A stretch of DNA of 50,260 nucleotides, taken from positions 1-50,260 of the forward strand of contig DASCOS010000028.1 in the NCBI GenBank assembly GCA_036012125.1, written 5' to 3'. This DNA comes from Vicinamibacterales bacterium. GTDB taxonomy: Bacteria > Acidobacteriota > Vicinamibacteria > Vicinamibacterales > UBA823. Numbering within the stretch: position 1 is the stretch's first letter; the number at the start of each line of letters is the position of its first letter. The position numbers were made by a program, and so were the translations under genes. Of this stretch, positions 34,757 through 44,380 are shown one piece after another. The notes under the pieces are model-generated. The model did no database searches. It was given only the letters and a program-made list of their open reading frames with translations, and was not told where the DNA came from.

Positions 34757-35914
34757 ATGCGTATATGCATGGTCAGTCCGGTGGCGCCGCCGGTACAGGC
34801 TGCCAACTCGCTGCTTCCGGAGTTGCTGGTTCACGAACTCCGGGAACGTGGAGTCGACGCCTCCTTCGTGTCTCATCCTACCGCTGGCGCAGTAAGCGCT
34901 GGTGGAACATTGAACACTTATGTTCCGCGCCGTGGTAGTAGCCTGCTTCACCGCAGCCGTGCGGGAGCAGTATTGGCTGGCGCGCGAATCGCGATGGGAC
35001 TACGTGCAGCGCTGCGCGTCGCGGATCTCGCCCACCTCCACGGTAATGGGCTCATCGTCGAGGTCGCATCGCTGCTGGCGCGGTGGCGCACGACTCCTGG
35101 CATCATCACACTCTATGGCACTGATATCTGGCACCATGACCCGGTGATGCACCGAAGGTTCGCCGAGGTGGTCACAGGAGCTGCGCATCGCATCTTTTAC
35201 AGTCGCGCGTTGCTGGTACATGCACGCTCGCTCGGGCTGGCGGTCGACCCATCGACCGTCATCCACGCCCCAGTGGCGGAGGTGTTTCGCGCCGTGCCGA
35301 ATGAGGAGCGCCACCAGATTCGTCGCGAGCTTGGTGTTGGTCCTGGCCCGTTGTTGCTGACGGTCAAGCGGCTTCACGAGGTCGCCGGGTATCCGGACCT
35401 ACTCTCGATGATGCCGTCCATCATCGCCGGCAGCCCTCAGACGACACTGTGGATCGTCGGAGAAGGAGAGCTCCGAGCGGAGCTCGAACGTCAGGTCGCA
35501 GAGCTCCAGTTAACCCGGTCCGTCCAATTTCTCGGACAGATCGACAATGCTCGGCTTTGGCAGTACTACGTGGCCGCTGACCTCTTCGTGCTGCCGTCCC
35601 GTCTGGAGTCGTGGGGGAGCGTGTCGATTGAGGCGCTCGCCTGTGGTACCCCCGTTGTGGCGAGCAACACGGCTGGGTCGACGGAGGTCCAGTCATTTTT
35701 CCCGCATCACATGACGCTCTACGATGGAAGGAATCCGAACGCCTTGTGTGCGGCGGTGCGATCCGCCATGGCGCGTGGTGCGCCGCGTACGGGTTCGGAG
35801 ACCGCGCGGACCATTGAAACGCGTTTCAGGCCGTCAATTTGCGCCGCCGCATATTACGAAATCTATGAACAAACACTTCGGGAGGCGTTCGACCGTCGCT
35901 CGAATCGGTTCTAA
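34757..35914 (+). CDS. GT4 glycosyltransferase
   Basis: A GT-B enzyme of 385 residues. MRICMVSPVAPPVQAANSLL starts the acceptor domain. VKRLHEVAGYPDLLSM and ESWGSVSIEALACGTPVVAS (EX7E, about 284-292) form the donor domain. The 3' fifth is repeated at 27003-27315 in the collapsed copy A. It converges on a GT-C membrane gene with a 5-bp gap. It is likely a repeat-unit assembly enzyme. Confidence 0.87.
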   Translation: MRICMVSPVAPPVQAANSLLPELLVHELRERGVDASFVSHPTAGAVSAGGTLNTYVPRRGSSLLHRSRAGAVLAGARIAMGLRAALRVADLAHLHGNGLIVEVASLLARWRTTPGIITLYGTDIWHHDPVMHRRFAEVVTGAAHRIFYSRALLVHARSLGLAVDPSTVIHAPVAEVFRAVPNEERHQIRRELGVGPGPLLLTVKRLHEVAGYPDLLSMMPSIIAGSPQTTLWIVGEGELRAELERQVAELQLTRSVQFLGQIDNARLWQYYVAADLFVLPSRLESWGSVSIEALACGTPVVASNTAGSTEVQSFFPHHMTLYDGRNPNALCAAVRSAMARGAPRTGSETARTIETRFRPSICAAAYYEIYEQTLREAFDRRSNRF

Positions 35915-35925
35915 GATGCTCAGTC
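35613..35925. repeat. direct repeat of the GT4 3' end, copy B
   Basis: The intact partner of 27003-27315. Homology begins inside the GT4 gene at GGGGGAGCG and ends just after its stop codon, at the point where the convergent GT-C gene ends. Confidence 0.8.
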
Positions 35926-37296
35926 TTGTGCTTGGTGATTAAGAAGGCGCCAGGGGAGTTCGAACCGCTCAAGGAGCACCTGTCGCGCCGAAACCGGATA
36001 CTCAATGATTGTCCCACCACTCCGCAGAGCGATCTGATATTGGGTGAGAAAGAGTAGGTTTGAGACAATTACGCAGACGGCGATGATTCTGAAGGTCCCG
36101 GACCACTGAGTCCACCGCCAGGAGGACACGAGTGCTCCAAGGCCGATGGTGAAGAATACGGTATAGCTAACGAAGCGACGCGCACCGAACGCTTCACCGC
36201 CCCACCAGTCGACGACAGCGGCGTTGACATATATAGCTGTGAGCAAGACGGCCAACGTTCCCCATCCCAGCAGGCGATCTCGTTTTATCAGCCAGAAGAG
36301 CCCGCCAACGGCTAGTATGATCGCTGGCGTCCAGGAAAAAAGCCCGTGATTCCAGGAAAAGAGCACTGCAAGGACTTGTGGTTCAGTCCATCGCATAAAG
36401 TTCTCTCCTTGGGGAGTGAGGATGAAGTGCCCATAGATTTGGCGCCATGCTAGAGCCTGCGGCGTGAACGCGACAATGAGCACACTTCCCATGAGTGCCA
36501 GTCGGCCAGCTATAGCTCTCAATGTGGAGGTGCGATGGGCGACTGCCAAGCACGCCTCTCCCAAAGGCAACAATAGAATGATTGCGTCTTGCCAACGGAC
36601 TACAGCTGCCAGTCCCGCAAGTGCTCCCAAGAGGGCATAGCGTGCTGGCCGCCAATCGCCTCGTGTCCGCAACCAGACGTGAACAAAGAGTGCGATTGTG
36701 AACAGAGAGACCGCATGCGAGTACGCGGGAGAGACGACCGAATAGTAGATCGCGGGTGAGCCCAGCCACGCTACGAGCGTGGCCCAGAGCGCCGGTGCTG
36801 GCCTAAAGACACTTGCGCAGACCCGATAGGACAGAAAAGCGCCCGCAGTTGCGTAAGCGATTCCAGACAACGCGACCGCGAACTGGAATGGAGCAGCGAT
36901 GCCGTCCAACGGAATCGGCATACCGGCCATGCTCCCCAGCACCATGACACCGAAAATCAAAAGGTATACCGGTAGCCATAGGAGAGCAGGACCGATCGAC
37001 ATCAGGTTGACGGCATGCCCCGTAGTCGTCCGGGTCGAGGTCCAGACATTGGCGGGATTCTCAGGCCGGTAAAGAAGTTGATAATCGTTGATGAAGTTGA
37101 CGTCCTGGTCGAACACGAGTGACCGCAGGTAGGCGTAGTATTGGATGCCGTCGCCGTCAATGATGCGGCCATGGGCACGTGGAAACATTGTCATCGCGAT
37201 CACATAGGCGATCGCGAAAACAACGCCGATGCCAATGATGGTGCGACCGGGATGACGCTCGAAACGGTCCAAGCCCAGCGTGAGATGCACGAGCAC
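35920..37296 (-). CDS. GT-C-type membrane glycosyltransferase (paralogue 1)
   Basis: A protein of 458 residues starting at GTG 37296, with about ten hydrophobic segments. The first periplasmic loop holds IDGDGIQYYAYLRSLVFDQD, an acidic motif like those of GT-C enzymes that use polyprenyl-phosphate sugars. FGARRFVSYTVFF occurs near the C-terminus. The closest relative in the window is 44381-45823 (SADEIEYFAFLRSLWFDQD, FGQRRFVGLTVVW). It probably adds a branch sugar in the periplasm after flipping. Family assignment rests on topology and the loop motif. Confidence 0.65.
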   Translation of the reverse strand: MLVHLTLGLDRFERHPGRTIIGIGVVFAIAYVIAMTMFPRAHGRIIDGDGIQYYAYLRSLVFDQDVNFINDYQLLYRPENPANVWTSTRTTTGHAVNLMSIGPALLWLPVYLLIFGVMVLGSMAGMPIPLDGIAAPFQFAVALSGIAYATAGAFLSYRVCASVFRPAPALWATLVAWLGSPAIYYSVVSPAYSHAVSLFTIALFVHVWLRTRGDWRPARYALLGALAGLAAVVRWQDAIILLLPLGEACLAVAHRTSTLRAIAGRLALMGSVLIVAFTPQALAWRQIYGHFILTPQGENFMRWTEPQVLAVLFSWNHGLFSWTPAIILAVGGLFWLIKRDRLLGWGTLAVLLTAIYVNAAVVDWWGGEAFGARRFVSYTVFFTIGLGALVSSWRWTQWSGTFRIIAVCVIVSNLLFLTQYQIALRSGGTIIEYPVSARQVLLERFELPWRLLNHQAQD

Positions 37297-37435
37297 GTAT
37301 CCTCGGAACGAACCGCAATTATAGCGTGCGACGGGGCGAAAAAATTAGGGTTGCTTCACCAAATGCGACGGCCACAGTAGGGACGGTAGAGCATGCTATT
37401 CTGGTTAACCAATTCAGGGATATCTGACTTCAGCC

Positions 37436-39025
37436 GTGCCACTAGGCGATGCGCCATCTCGAGTAAGTCACCCATTCAAGAGTCGACGTGCGGTAATGGT
37501 TAAACCATCCAGGCGCACCGCATACAACATTTTCGGAATCGTCTTCTGCGTCTATATCATGACGACCGGTGGAAGCTTTGCCACCGATCTCGCAAGCTAT
37601 GAGGTAACCAAGAATCTGGCACAGCAGGGTTCGGTCGCCATGTCATACAACGTGCTTGCAACCGCTGCCGAACGCGGCGTGGATGGTCGGTATTACGCAC
37701 CCGTCGGTCTTGGACACCCGGTGTTCGGGGTTCCGTTTTATTTCGCCTCGCGCGTTATACAGCGGGGGCTAGATGTGAGGGTCGGTAAGCCAGAAACGCT
37801 GGACAAGGCCGCCGTCGTTCTGGGCAGTGCAGTAGCAGCCGCACTATGCGCTCCGGTGGCGTTTTTGTTTGCGTGGCGCCTCAGCGGCTCTGTTGTAGGG
37901 TCTCTGGTGGCAGCCTTCGGTCTGGCGTTTGGTACGATTCTTTGGCCGTATTCGAAATTTGGCTTTAATGCCCCACTGGCAGCGTTCTTCTTGCTTGCTG
38001 CCACTTACTGTACTTGGCTAGGGGTACGGTCCGCCCGCACTTCCGTTCTGGCTCTTGGTGGGATGTGGCTCGGCTGTGCACTCCTAACCCGCCATGAGAT
38101 GACGCTTATGGCCATCCCGCTCGGTGTGTGGATTGTGGTCGAGTCAATGACGGACCGACCCCAGTTATTGCGCCGATGCATGACGTTTGGGGCGCCGGTG
38201 GCCGTCGCTGTTGGGGTTTGGATGTGTTACAACTTCGTCAGGTTTGGCCATCCGTTTGATACCGGATTGCTCCGGGACCCGAACGTCCAATTTGATACGC
38301 CGTTACTGGTTGGGTTATACGGGCTGTTGGCAAGTCCAGGGCGGTCCTTGTTTCTGTATGTCCCGATTGCTGGCGCGGGGATGCTCGCGCTGAAAGTGCT
38401 TGCCGGTCGTGATCGGTCGACGGCAATGCTTTTTGGTGGGCAGGTCGTCATGCTGTTGTTTGTGGTCGCCAAGTTGCATCAGTGGGATGGCGGCGAGAGC
38501 TATGGTCCGCGCTACCTAGTACCCGTGCTGCCATTCCTCACGATTCCCATTGCCGCTTGTTTCCCGCTTGACTTTCGACCGCGCTGGCGACGGTTTTTAC
38601 CCATCACCATTGCGGTCAGTATTCTTGTGCAATTGCCAGGTATTCTTGTTGACTATTCGAAGGTACAGCAGGCATTTGCTAGGCGGACCGACCAGTATTC
38701 GATTCAGATGAGTCGCTACACCTGGCCGGCAGCGCCGCTCACGTTAAACACGCGCGCGGCGCTCCAGGGAGTGCCCCGGAACATAGCCTATCTGTTGGGT
38801 ATCTCGTCTCCACCTGATGTTAGCACCACCGGGCAGGAATCTCAGCGTGATTTTTCTCAACAGTTCTCATTTAGTCTCGATTTCTGGTGGCTTTACCTTT
38901 TCTATTTGGGTGCGCTACCGGCTGGCGTGGCTCTCATCCTAGGGTTGCTCCCGCTGCTTATCGCGCTGCGATTGGTTCGATCGTTGTATCGCTCGGTGCA
39001 CAGTTACGAGGTCTCACCTGCATGA
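37436..39025 (+). CDS. GT-C-like membrane protein (paralogue 2, tandem)
   Basis: Up to 529 residues from GTG 37436; ATG 37496 is an alternative start closer to the first membrane helix. It has about ten hydrophobic segments. Signature stretches are TTGGSFATDLASYEVTK, GSVAMSYN, GVDGRYYAPVGLGHPVFGVPFY and SYGPRYLVPVLPFL. The next gene repeats all of these, so the pair arose by tandem duplication and later diverged. The conserved 'YxPxGxGH' and 'YGPRYL' loops suggest an outward-facing active site, as in GT-C transferases. The stop overlaps the next ATG by 4 bp. Confidence 0.65.
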   Translation: MPLGDAPSRVSHPFKSRRAVMVKPSRRTAYNIFGIVFCVYIMTTGGSFATDLASYEVTKNLAQQGSVAMSYNVLATAAERGVDGRYYAPVGLGHPVFGVPFYFASRVIQRGLDVRVGKPETLDKAAVVLGSAVAAALCAPVAFLFAWRLSGSVVGSLVAAFGLAFGTILWPYSKFGFNAPLAAFFLLAATYCTWLGVRSARTSVLALGGMWLGCALLTRHEMTLMAIPLGVWIVVESMTDRPQLLRRCMTFGAPVAVAVGVWMCYNFVRFGHPFDTGLLRDPNVQFDTPLLVGLYGLLASPGRSLFLYVPIAGAGMLALKVLAGRDRSTAMLFGGQVVMLLFVVAKLHQWDGGESYGPRYLVPVLPFLTIPIAACFPLDFRPRWRRFLPITIAVSILVQLPGILVDYSKVQQAFARRTDQYSIQMSRYTWPAAPLTLNTRAALQGVPRNIAYLLGISSPPDVSTTGQESQRDFSQQFSFSLDFWWLYLFYLGALPAGVALILGLLPLLIALRLVRSLYRSVHSYEVSPA

Positions 39026-40545
39026 GCCTGCCAAAGGGACTATACCGAGGTTCGGCTCCAGCGGTGGTCAGACGAGCGGCCCGGCTTGTCTTCCTGTTCA
39101 GTTTGTGCCTGTACGGTGCCACGACCGGCGGCAGCATGGCAACTGACATTATGGCGTACGAGGTCACGAAGGGAATCGTCGAGCGTGGCTCAGTTGCCAT
39201 GTCTTACAACTTGTTTGAAATGGAAGCCCATCGCGGCATTGATGGACGCTACTACTCCCCCTATGGCCTCGGGCACGCGCTTTACTCAGTACCGTTTTAT
39301 CTACTGGGACGAACCGCTGAGCGCTTCGGCGGCGGGGGTATTGGTCGCTCCGAGTCTCTCCGGAAAGGAGCGATGACAGTCGGCAGCGCCGTCGCCGCTG
39401 GGGCATCTGTGTGGCTGACATTCTGGTTTAGCTGGGCCCTTGTGGGACAGCGTAGGCCTGCCGTGATGGCCGCCTTGGCGCTCGGTTGCGCCACGGCGAT
39501 GTGGCCCTACGCGAAATTCGGGTTCAATGCTCCTCTCGCGACACTGTGCGTTCTAACGGCCGTGTATGGGGCCTGGATTGGCGCTAGATTTCATCGGTTG
39601 TGGATGCTTGTACTCAGCGGTGCTGGTATTGGAGCTGCGCTCCTTGTCCGCCACGAACTGGTGTTAGTGGCGTTGCCGATCGTGCTATGGCTCATACTGG
39701 AATCATGGCCAGACATCCGTCGCGCCGTTCGAACCATCTCCGTGGTAGCTATACCGGCAGTTGTTGCTGTCATGATTACCGCCTACTACAACTGGATTCG
39801 ATTCGGTAATCTGTTCGACACCGGTTATCTACGAGACCAAACGGCTGTATTCGGTTCGTTTTGGCAAGGCGTTGTTGGGCTCACCGTGAGTCCTGGCGGG
39901 TCATTGTTTCTCTATTCTCCGCTGCTTCTCTTGGGGATTGCTGCTCTGAACGAACTCCGCAAAGAGGACCGGCACACAGCGTTTCTACTGACTGGCGTAA
40001 CTTTGATGCTGTTCTGCTTCTACGCGTCGCTCGGGCACTGGGACGCGGATCGATCGTATGGGCCCCGGTATTTGTTACCGTTGACGCCGTTCCTCTGCAT
40101 ACCGCTTGCCCGATGGTTTGATACTGGCGCTACGGGCGTCCGGCAGAAGATCGTCATGGTTGGGTTGGTGGTGAGCATATTGGTTCAACTCCCGGGCGTC
40201 TTGGTTGATTTCTCGAAGGTCGGCCATACCCCTGAAATCGGATATCAAACGCGTAACGTCCGCCGGTGGGAATGGCAGTATTCGGCGCTGGTTCTCAACG
40301 CACGTGCTGCGGTCAGCACTGTTCCTCAAAACATTCGATACCTAACGGGTGTTGCTCAGAGGCCTTCAACGGCTCCCGCAATGGGCCTTGCTCGAAACTT
40401 TTCCGCTCAATTTGCCTACAGTCTCGATTTTTGGTGGGTCTACTTGTATTTCTTGGGAGTCATACCCGCCGAGGTCAGTATCATCTTGGGATTATTGTCC
40501 TTCGGAATCACCGGCGCAGTCCTGATACGGCTCTGGAAAACTTAA
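39022..40545 (+). CDS. GT-C-like membrane protein (paralogue 3, tandem)
   Basis: About 507 residues from the ATG at 39022, chosen because it overlaps the previous stop as ATGA; the frame is open from 38887 only as a shadow of the neighbour. It carries TTGGSMATDIMAYEVTK, GSVAMSYN, GIDGRYYSPYGLGHALYSVPFY and SYGPRYLLPLTPFL, matching the upstream gene along its whole length. The two may act on different sugars of one glycan or as a heterodimer; both ideas are inference. Confidence 0.65.
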   Translation: MSLPKGLYRGSAPAVVRRAARLVFLFSLCLYGATTGGSMATDIMAYEVTKGIVERGSVAMSYNLFEMEAHRGIDGRYYSPYGLGHALYSVPFYLLGRTAERFGGGGIGRSESLRKGAMTVGSAVAAGASVWLTFWFSWALVGQRRPAVMAALALGCATAMWPYAKFGFNAPLATLCVLTAVYGAWIGARFHRLWMLVLSGAGIGAALLVRHELVLVALPIVLWLILESWPDIRRAVRTISVVAIPAVVAVMITAYYNWIRFGNLFDTGYLRDQTAVFGSFWQGVVGLTVSPGGSLFLYSPLLLLGIAALNELRKEDRHTAFLLTGVTLMLFCFYASLGHWDADRSYGPRYLLPLTPFLCIPLARWFDTGATGVRQKIVMVGLVVSILVQLPGVLVDFSKVGHTPEIGYQTRNVRRWEWQYSALVLNARAAVSTVPQNIRYLTGVAQRPSTAPAMGLARNFSAQFAYSLDFWWVYLYFLGVIPAEVSIILGLLSFGITGAVLIRLWKT

Positions 40546-40634
40546 GGCCGTTGAACCCCGTCTCGGTAAGTTTGCCGGGTCAGGATCACTTTGGCTGGTC
40601 CGTCTGTGTGACTGGGCGCCTAGGGCGACGTTCG

Positions 40635-41762
40635 TTAGTCCGGGCATGATGGCTTGAATTGATTGACCGCATCGCAGACGCGGTTGACCGATTCATCCGT
40701 GAGGCTAGGATGGAGCGGGAGTGAGAGGAGTTGGTGGCAGGCCGCATCGGCGACCGGGCATTCAGAGGGTGTGAACCGAGAAAAAGCTGGTTGCCGGGGC
40801 ACCGGTGTTGGGTAATGCACGAGCGTGCCAATGCCGAGGTTCCGCAGATAGGTCCGAAGGGTGTCGCGCCGAGTCGACAGTACTGGAAACAGGTGGTAGA
40901 CGTGTCCGGCATCGAGTTCAGGTGGAATGGCGACGGATGCTTCTATGAGACCGTGTCGATAAGCGGTCGCGATAACTCGCCGGCGTTCCGTTCGTTCGGC
41001 CAAGTGTGGTAGACGAGTTCGAAGGATAGCGGCCTGGAGTTCATCAAGCCGCGAATTGACACCGGTCTCGGTGTGCAGGTACTTAGCAGTCTGGCCACCA
41101 TCTCTTAGGGCTGCCACGCGGTTCGCGAGTGGACTGCTGTTCGTACACATGGCGCCGCCGTCACCCAGTGCACCGAGATTCTTTGTTGGGTAAAAGCTGA
41201 ACGCTGCTGCTTCCCCGAATGTGCCAACCGGCTGACCACCACAGGTGGCCATGTGTGCTTGGCAGCAGTCCTCAACGACCACTAGATCATGACGCGCCGC
41301 AACCGCCATTAATGCTGGCATGTCGGCACTCTGACCATAGAGATGCACCGGTACAATCGCGGCGGTTTTCGAACTGACTGCGTCGGCCACCGCCGAGGGT
41401 GACAGAGTCATGCGGTCTGCATCGATGTCAGCGAAGACCGGTTTTGCTCCGGTCATTACGATCGCCAGTGCTGTGAATGCCGCTGTCAGCGGTGTCGTAA
41501 TAACCTCGTCGCCAGGCCCAACGCCGAGGCCCCTCAAGGCTAAGGCCAGTGCGTCTGTTCCACTGCCGACGCCGACGCAATGAGTACTGCCTGTCGCGCC
41601 GGCAAATTCCGTTTCGAAAGCTTCCATCTCTTGGCCTAATTCAAAGATACCGCGGTGCAGAACACGATCGATCGCAACGCGCACCGCACCGATGTCGTCG
41701 GGAACTAGTTGGAGAAAAGGAAGCTCCGGCAGTACGTTGACGCTGGACGATTTATGAGACAT
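40635..41762 (-). CDS. DegT/DnrJ/EryC1 sugar aminotransferase
   Basis: A PLP-dependent enzyme of 375 residues. VGVGSGTDALALALRGLGVGPGDEVITTP, VPVHLYGQSADMPAL and the lysine motif FYPTKNLGALGDGG are intact. These enzymes aminate nucleotide-activated keto-sugars, giving 3- or 4-amino sugars. The start overlaps the end of the SDR gene by 11 bp, so the SDR product may feed it. It is last in a leftward four-gene operon (44296 to 40635). Confidence 0.9.
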   Translation of the reverse strand: MSHKSSSVNVLPELPFLQLVPDDIGAVRVAIDRVLHRGIFELGQEMEAFETEFAGATGSTHCVGVGSGTDALALALRGLGVGPGDEVITTPLTAAFTALAIVMTGAKPVFADIDADRMTLSPSAVADAVSSKTAAIVPVHLYGQSADMPALMAVAARHDLVVVEDCCQAHMATCGGQPVGTFGEAAAFSFYPTKNLGALGDGGAMCTNSSPLANRVAALRDGGQTAKYLHTETGVNSRLDELQAAILRTRLPHLAERTERRRVIATAYRHGLIEASVAIPPELDAGHVYHLFPVLSTRRDTLRTYLRNLGIGTLVHYPTPVPRQPAFSRFTPSECPVADAACHQLLSLPLHPSLTDESVNRVCDAVNQFKPSCPD

Positions 41763-42762
41763 CGCTTACGTAGTGTGCCAGATGATTTTGATAGAACGCC
41801 ACGGTTCTGGCCAATCCCACGTCTAGGGAGGTCATTGGCCGCCATCCCACCGTCCGTGTAAGTTTTGAGCAATCCGCGTAGAAATCTCCTATATCGATCG
41901 CTTTCTTCTTTAGCGGCCATTCCACATGTCGCACCCGTCCGGTTCCTGCCACTTCTAGGAGCTTCGTTGCGAGATCTCGAAGATTGATTGCTTCGGAACC
42001 ACCGACATTGTAAACGCCGCCGTTACACTCTTCGGACGTTCCTGCTCGGAGAAAGGCATCGACCGCATCATCGACAAACACGAAATCTCTGATTTGCGAT
42101 CCGTCACCATAGATCTCGATTTCACGATCTTCAACTGCCAATCGAATAAACCAGCCGATGAAGCCCTGACGATTGTGCTTTATCAGTTGCCGCGGCCCGT
42201 ATACGTTCGTCAATCGCAGTGAGCAACTTCGAACACCGAAAACGTCGTTGTAGACGAGATGGTAATACTCACCGGCTGCCTTATTAATGCCGTTCACGTC
42301 CACTGGTCGCACGAGATGGTCTTCTGTGACCGGTAAGCTATCGGGCTGACCGTAAACTTGGCGTGTTCCAGCGAAGACGATCTTTGCGGCGGGATTATGT
42401 TTCCGGCACGCTTCTAACAACGACAGTTGACTTCGGCAATTAATTTCGAGATCGGTGTAAGGGTCATTCATGCTGTCGATATGACTCACCTGTCCGGCAA
42501 GGTTGAAGATCACATCTTTGTCGAGGACCAATTTGTCGATGGCACTGTTATCTCTGACATCCGACCTGTTCACGGCCACGCGATCTTCGATACCGAAGAT
42601 ATTAAAAAGATTGCCTCCATAGTCGGGAATAAGAGAATCGATGATGGAAACATCGGCGCCAAGGTCGACGAGTCGTCTTGCGAGATTACTCCCAATGAAT
42701 CCGAGCCCACCCGTGATCAACACGCGACAATCACGATAGGACTCTCCATGGACCCGTGTCAT
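41752..42762 (-). CDS. extended SDR NAD-dependent epimerase/dehydratase-like protein
   Basis: A protein of 336 residues. VLITGGLGFIGSN (about 13-25) binds NAD, and FNLAGQVSH and LRLTNVYGPRQ follow as in nucleotide-sugar epimerases and dehydratases. At the usual YxxxK site the sequence is NGINK (within DVNGINKAAGEYYH), so Asn stands where the catalytic Tyr is expected. The Ser/Thr site reads AGTRQVYG. The enzyme may belong to a subgroup with another base or a changed reaction. It overlaps both operon neighbours by a few bases. Confidence 0.8.
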   Translation of the reverse strand: MTRVHGESYRDCRVLITGGLGFIGSNLARRLVDLGADVSIIDSLIPDYGGNLFNIFGIEDRVAVNRSDVRDNSAIDKLVLDKDVIFNLAGQVSHIDSMNDPYTDLEINCRSQLSLLEACRKHNPAAKIVFAGTRQVYGQPDSLPVTEDHLVRPVDVNGINKAAGEYYHLVYNDVFGVRSCSLRLTNVYGPRQLIKHNRQGFIGWFIRLAVEDREIEIYGDGSQIRDFVFVDDAVDAFLRAGTSEECNGGVYNVGGSEAINLRDLATKLLEVAGTGRVRHVEWPLKKKAIDIGDFYADCSKLTRTVGWRPMTSLDVGLARTVAFYQNHLAHYVSDVS

Positions 42763-43547
42763 TCTGGATCCTTTACGCGTGAGGAGAGGGGAGTTGAAGA
42801 CCTCGAGGCTACGATTTGTTCACGCCGCCAGACGAGTGCGAGCCAGAGTTTAAAGACATCCGTAACAGTGCGGAGAATCCGCCGGACGTTAAAGAATTGC
42901 GAGCGTCCGTACGCGCGGTGGTAGTGATGCACAGGAACCTCAGTTACTAGTACACCGACATCTTTTACCTTCTTCATGAGCTCGAGGCAGATGACACCGC
43001 TGTTCTTTTCAAGTGTGATCTGATCAAAGATACGGCGACGCATCAACCGGAAGTCACAATCAACGTCTCTGAGGCGAAGCCCGAACAGGGTCTTTACAAG
43101 ATAGTGATACAGACGTCCAATGATGATCCGATGCAAGGGATCGGATCGGCTAATCTTGTAGCCGTTAACGAAGTCGACCTCCGGTGTGAGATGCTGCCAA
43201 AGCCTTGTCATTTCTCGGGGATCGTATTGCGCGTCCCCGTCGGTATAGAAGATGACATCCTTGGTGGCGGATGCGAAGCCTGTGCGTAGTGCGGCACCGT
43301 ATCCTCCGTTTCGCGGATGGTGGATCACGCGAAGCCTAGGATAAAGCTGTTCCAGCTCCTCGAGGACGTCTCGGGTCGAGTCAGTACTGCCGTCGTTTAC
43401 AACGATGATTTCGTAGTCCGTTGTTAGTTTTTGCGCCGTGGCAACGGCGGCTATGACCATGCTTCCGATGGTGCCACCGTCGTTGTACGCGGGAAAGAAA
43501 ACGCTGAGACTGGCCTGTGGTTCAGACGGCTGAGGATGGGGCGTCAT
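42759..43547 (-). CDS. GT2 polyprenyl-phosphate sugar synthase (DPM1-like)
   Basis: A GT-A enzyme of 262 residues with LSVFFPAYNDGGTIG, IIVVNDGSTDSTR, GYGAALRTGF and FYTDGDAQYDP, then VDCDFRLMRR. This is the pattern of dolichyl/undecaprenyl-phosphate mannose or glucose synthases. No C-terminal membrane anchor is obvious. Such enzymes make the lipid-phosphate sugar used by GT-C transferases, and four GT-C-like proteins lie within a few kb. It is ATGA-coupled to the genes on both sides. Confidence 0.85.
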   Translation of the reverse strand: MTPHPQPSEPQASLSVFFPAYNDGGTIGSMVIAAVATAQKLTTDYEIIVVNDGSTDSTRDVLEELEQLYPRLRVIHHPRNGGYGAALRTGFASATKDVIFYTDGDAQYDPREMTRLWQHLTPEVDFVNGYKISRSDPLHRIIIGRLYHYLVKTLFGLRLRDVDCDFRLMRRRIFDQITLEKNSGVICLELMKKVKDVGVLVTEVPVHHYHRAYGRSQFFNVRRILRTVTDVFKLWLALVWRREQIVASRSSTPLSSRVKDPE

Positions 43548-44296
43548 TCGGCGGCTGGCTTCCTAGCCAGACAGAGTATCGAACTTCCTATAGGAAGATC
43601 TATCAGACGCAATATTCCCGCTTCAGCCATGAGGATCAGCGAAAGCAATCCATTCAATGGTGCAGGCGGCATTCGAAAGTCGCTTTGCGTTCCTGACTTC
43701 GTTGCCAGACTGCGTACGCGCTGCAACAGTCTAACTACGAGCATTGGTAATAAGATCGAAGCGTTCGTGTGGGTGATTCTCTCGACCCGAAAGCCCGCCC
43801 GCTCAAGTCCTGAACCAAGGCGATTACGTGAGTACCGGCGACGCTCTCCGACGAAGCGCGAATGATTCCCTGTGAGCATGCTCATGGCCGGAACATTGAC
43901 AATTATTGCACCTCCCGGGCGCACGAGACGATACATCTCATTAATGGCAGCCTGCTCCCTTCCATCTTCAAGGCAGTACAAGACGTCGAAGGAGGTTGCC
44001 ACATCGAAGCTATCATCGGGGAAAGGTGCTTGTGTGGCTGAGGCGCACGCGACTCGGTTGTGCCCCGCTTCTAGAGCGAAAGTGATGCCGGTCCAAGTAA
44101 GATCGAAGCCGAACGTAAGGCCATATTCTCGAAGGATCGTCAAATTTGCACCCGTACCGCAACCACAGTCGAGAATACGAGGCCGGGAAACGCCTTTTGT
44201 AGCTTCTGTAAGGAAGGGCTTAACAAACAGACGAAAGCCGCGATACCAGAAATGCCTTCGCTCCGCCTGGTGTGTCGCTCTTAGTAAATCGTCCAC
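43544..44296 (-). CDS. class I SAM methyltransferase
   Basis: A protein of 250 residues starting at GTG 44296. ILDCGCGTGANLTILREYG is motif I. ATQAPFPDDSFDVATSFDVLYCL and RLVRPGGAIIVNVPA follow. HFWYRGFR at the N-terminus is common in methyltransferases that sit beside DPM1-like GT2 genes. First gene of the leftward operon; the 84-bp gap to the divergent GT-C gene at 44381 should hold its promoter. Confidence 0.85.
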   Translation of the reverse strand: MDDLLRATHQAERRHFWYRGFRLFVKPFLTEATKGVSRPRILDCGCGTGANLTILREYGLTFGFDLTWTGITFALEAGHNRVACASATQAPFPDDSFDVATSFDVLYCLEDGREQAAINEMYRLVRPGGAIIVNVPAMSMLTGNHSRFVGERRRYSRNRLGSGLERAGFRVERITHTNASILLPMLVVRLLQRVRSLATKSGTQSDFRMPPAPLNGLLSLILMAEAGILRLIDLPIGSSILCLARKPAAE

Positions 44297-44380
44297 CTCA
44301 TAGAGATTCTAGCCTTTCTTGTGCCCTCGTAGCCGATGTGGGATCGGATGGATTTGGTATAGTGCGGCCGATCGATTGCG

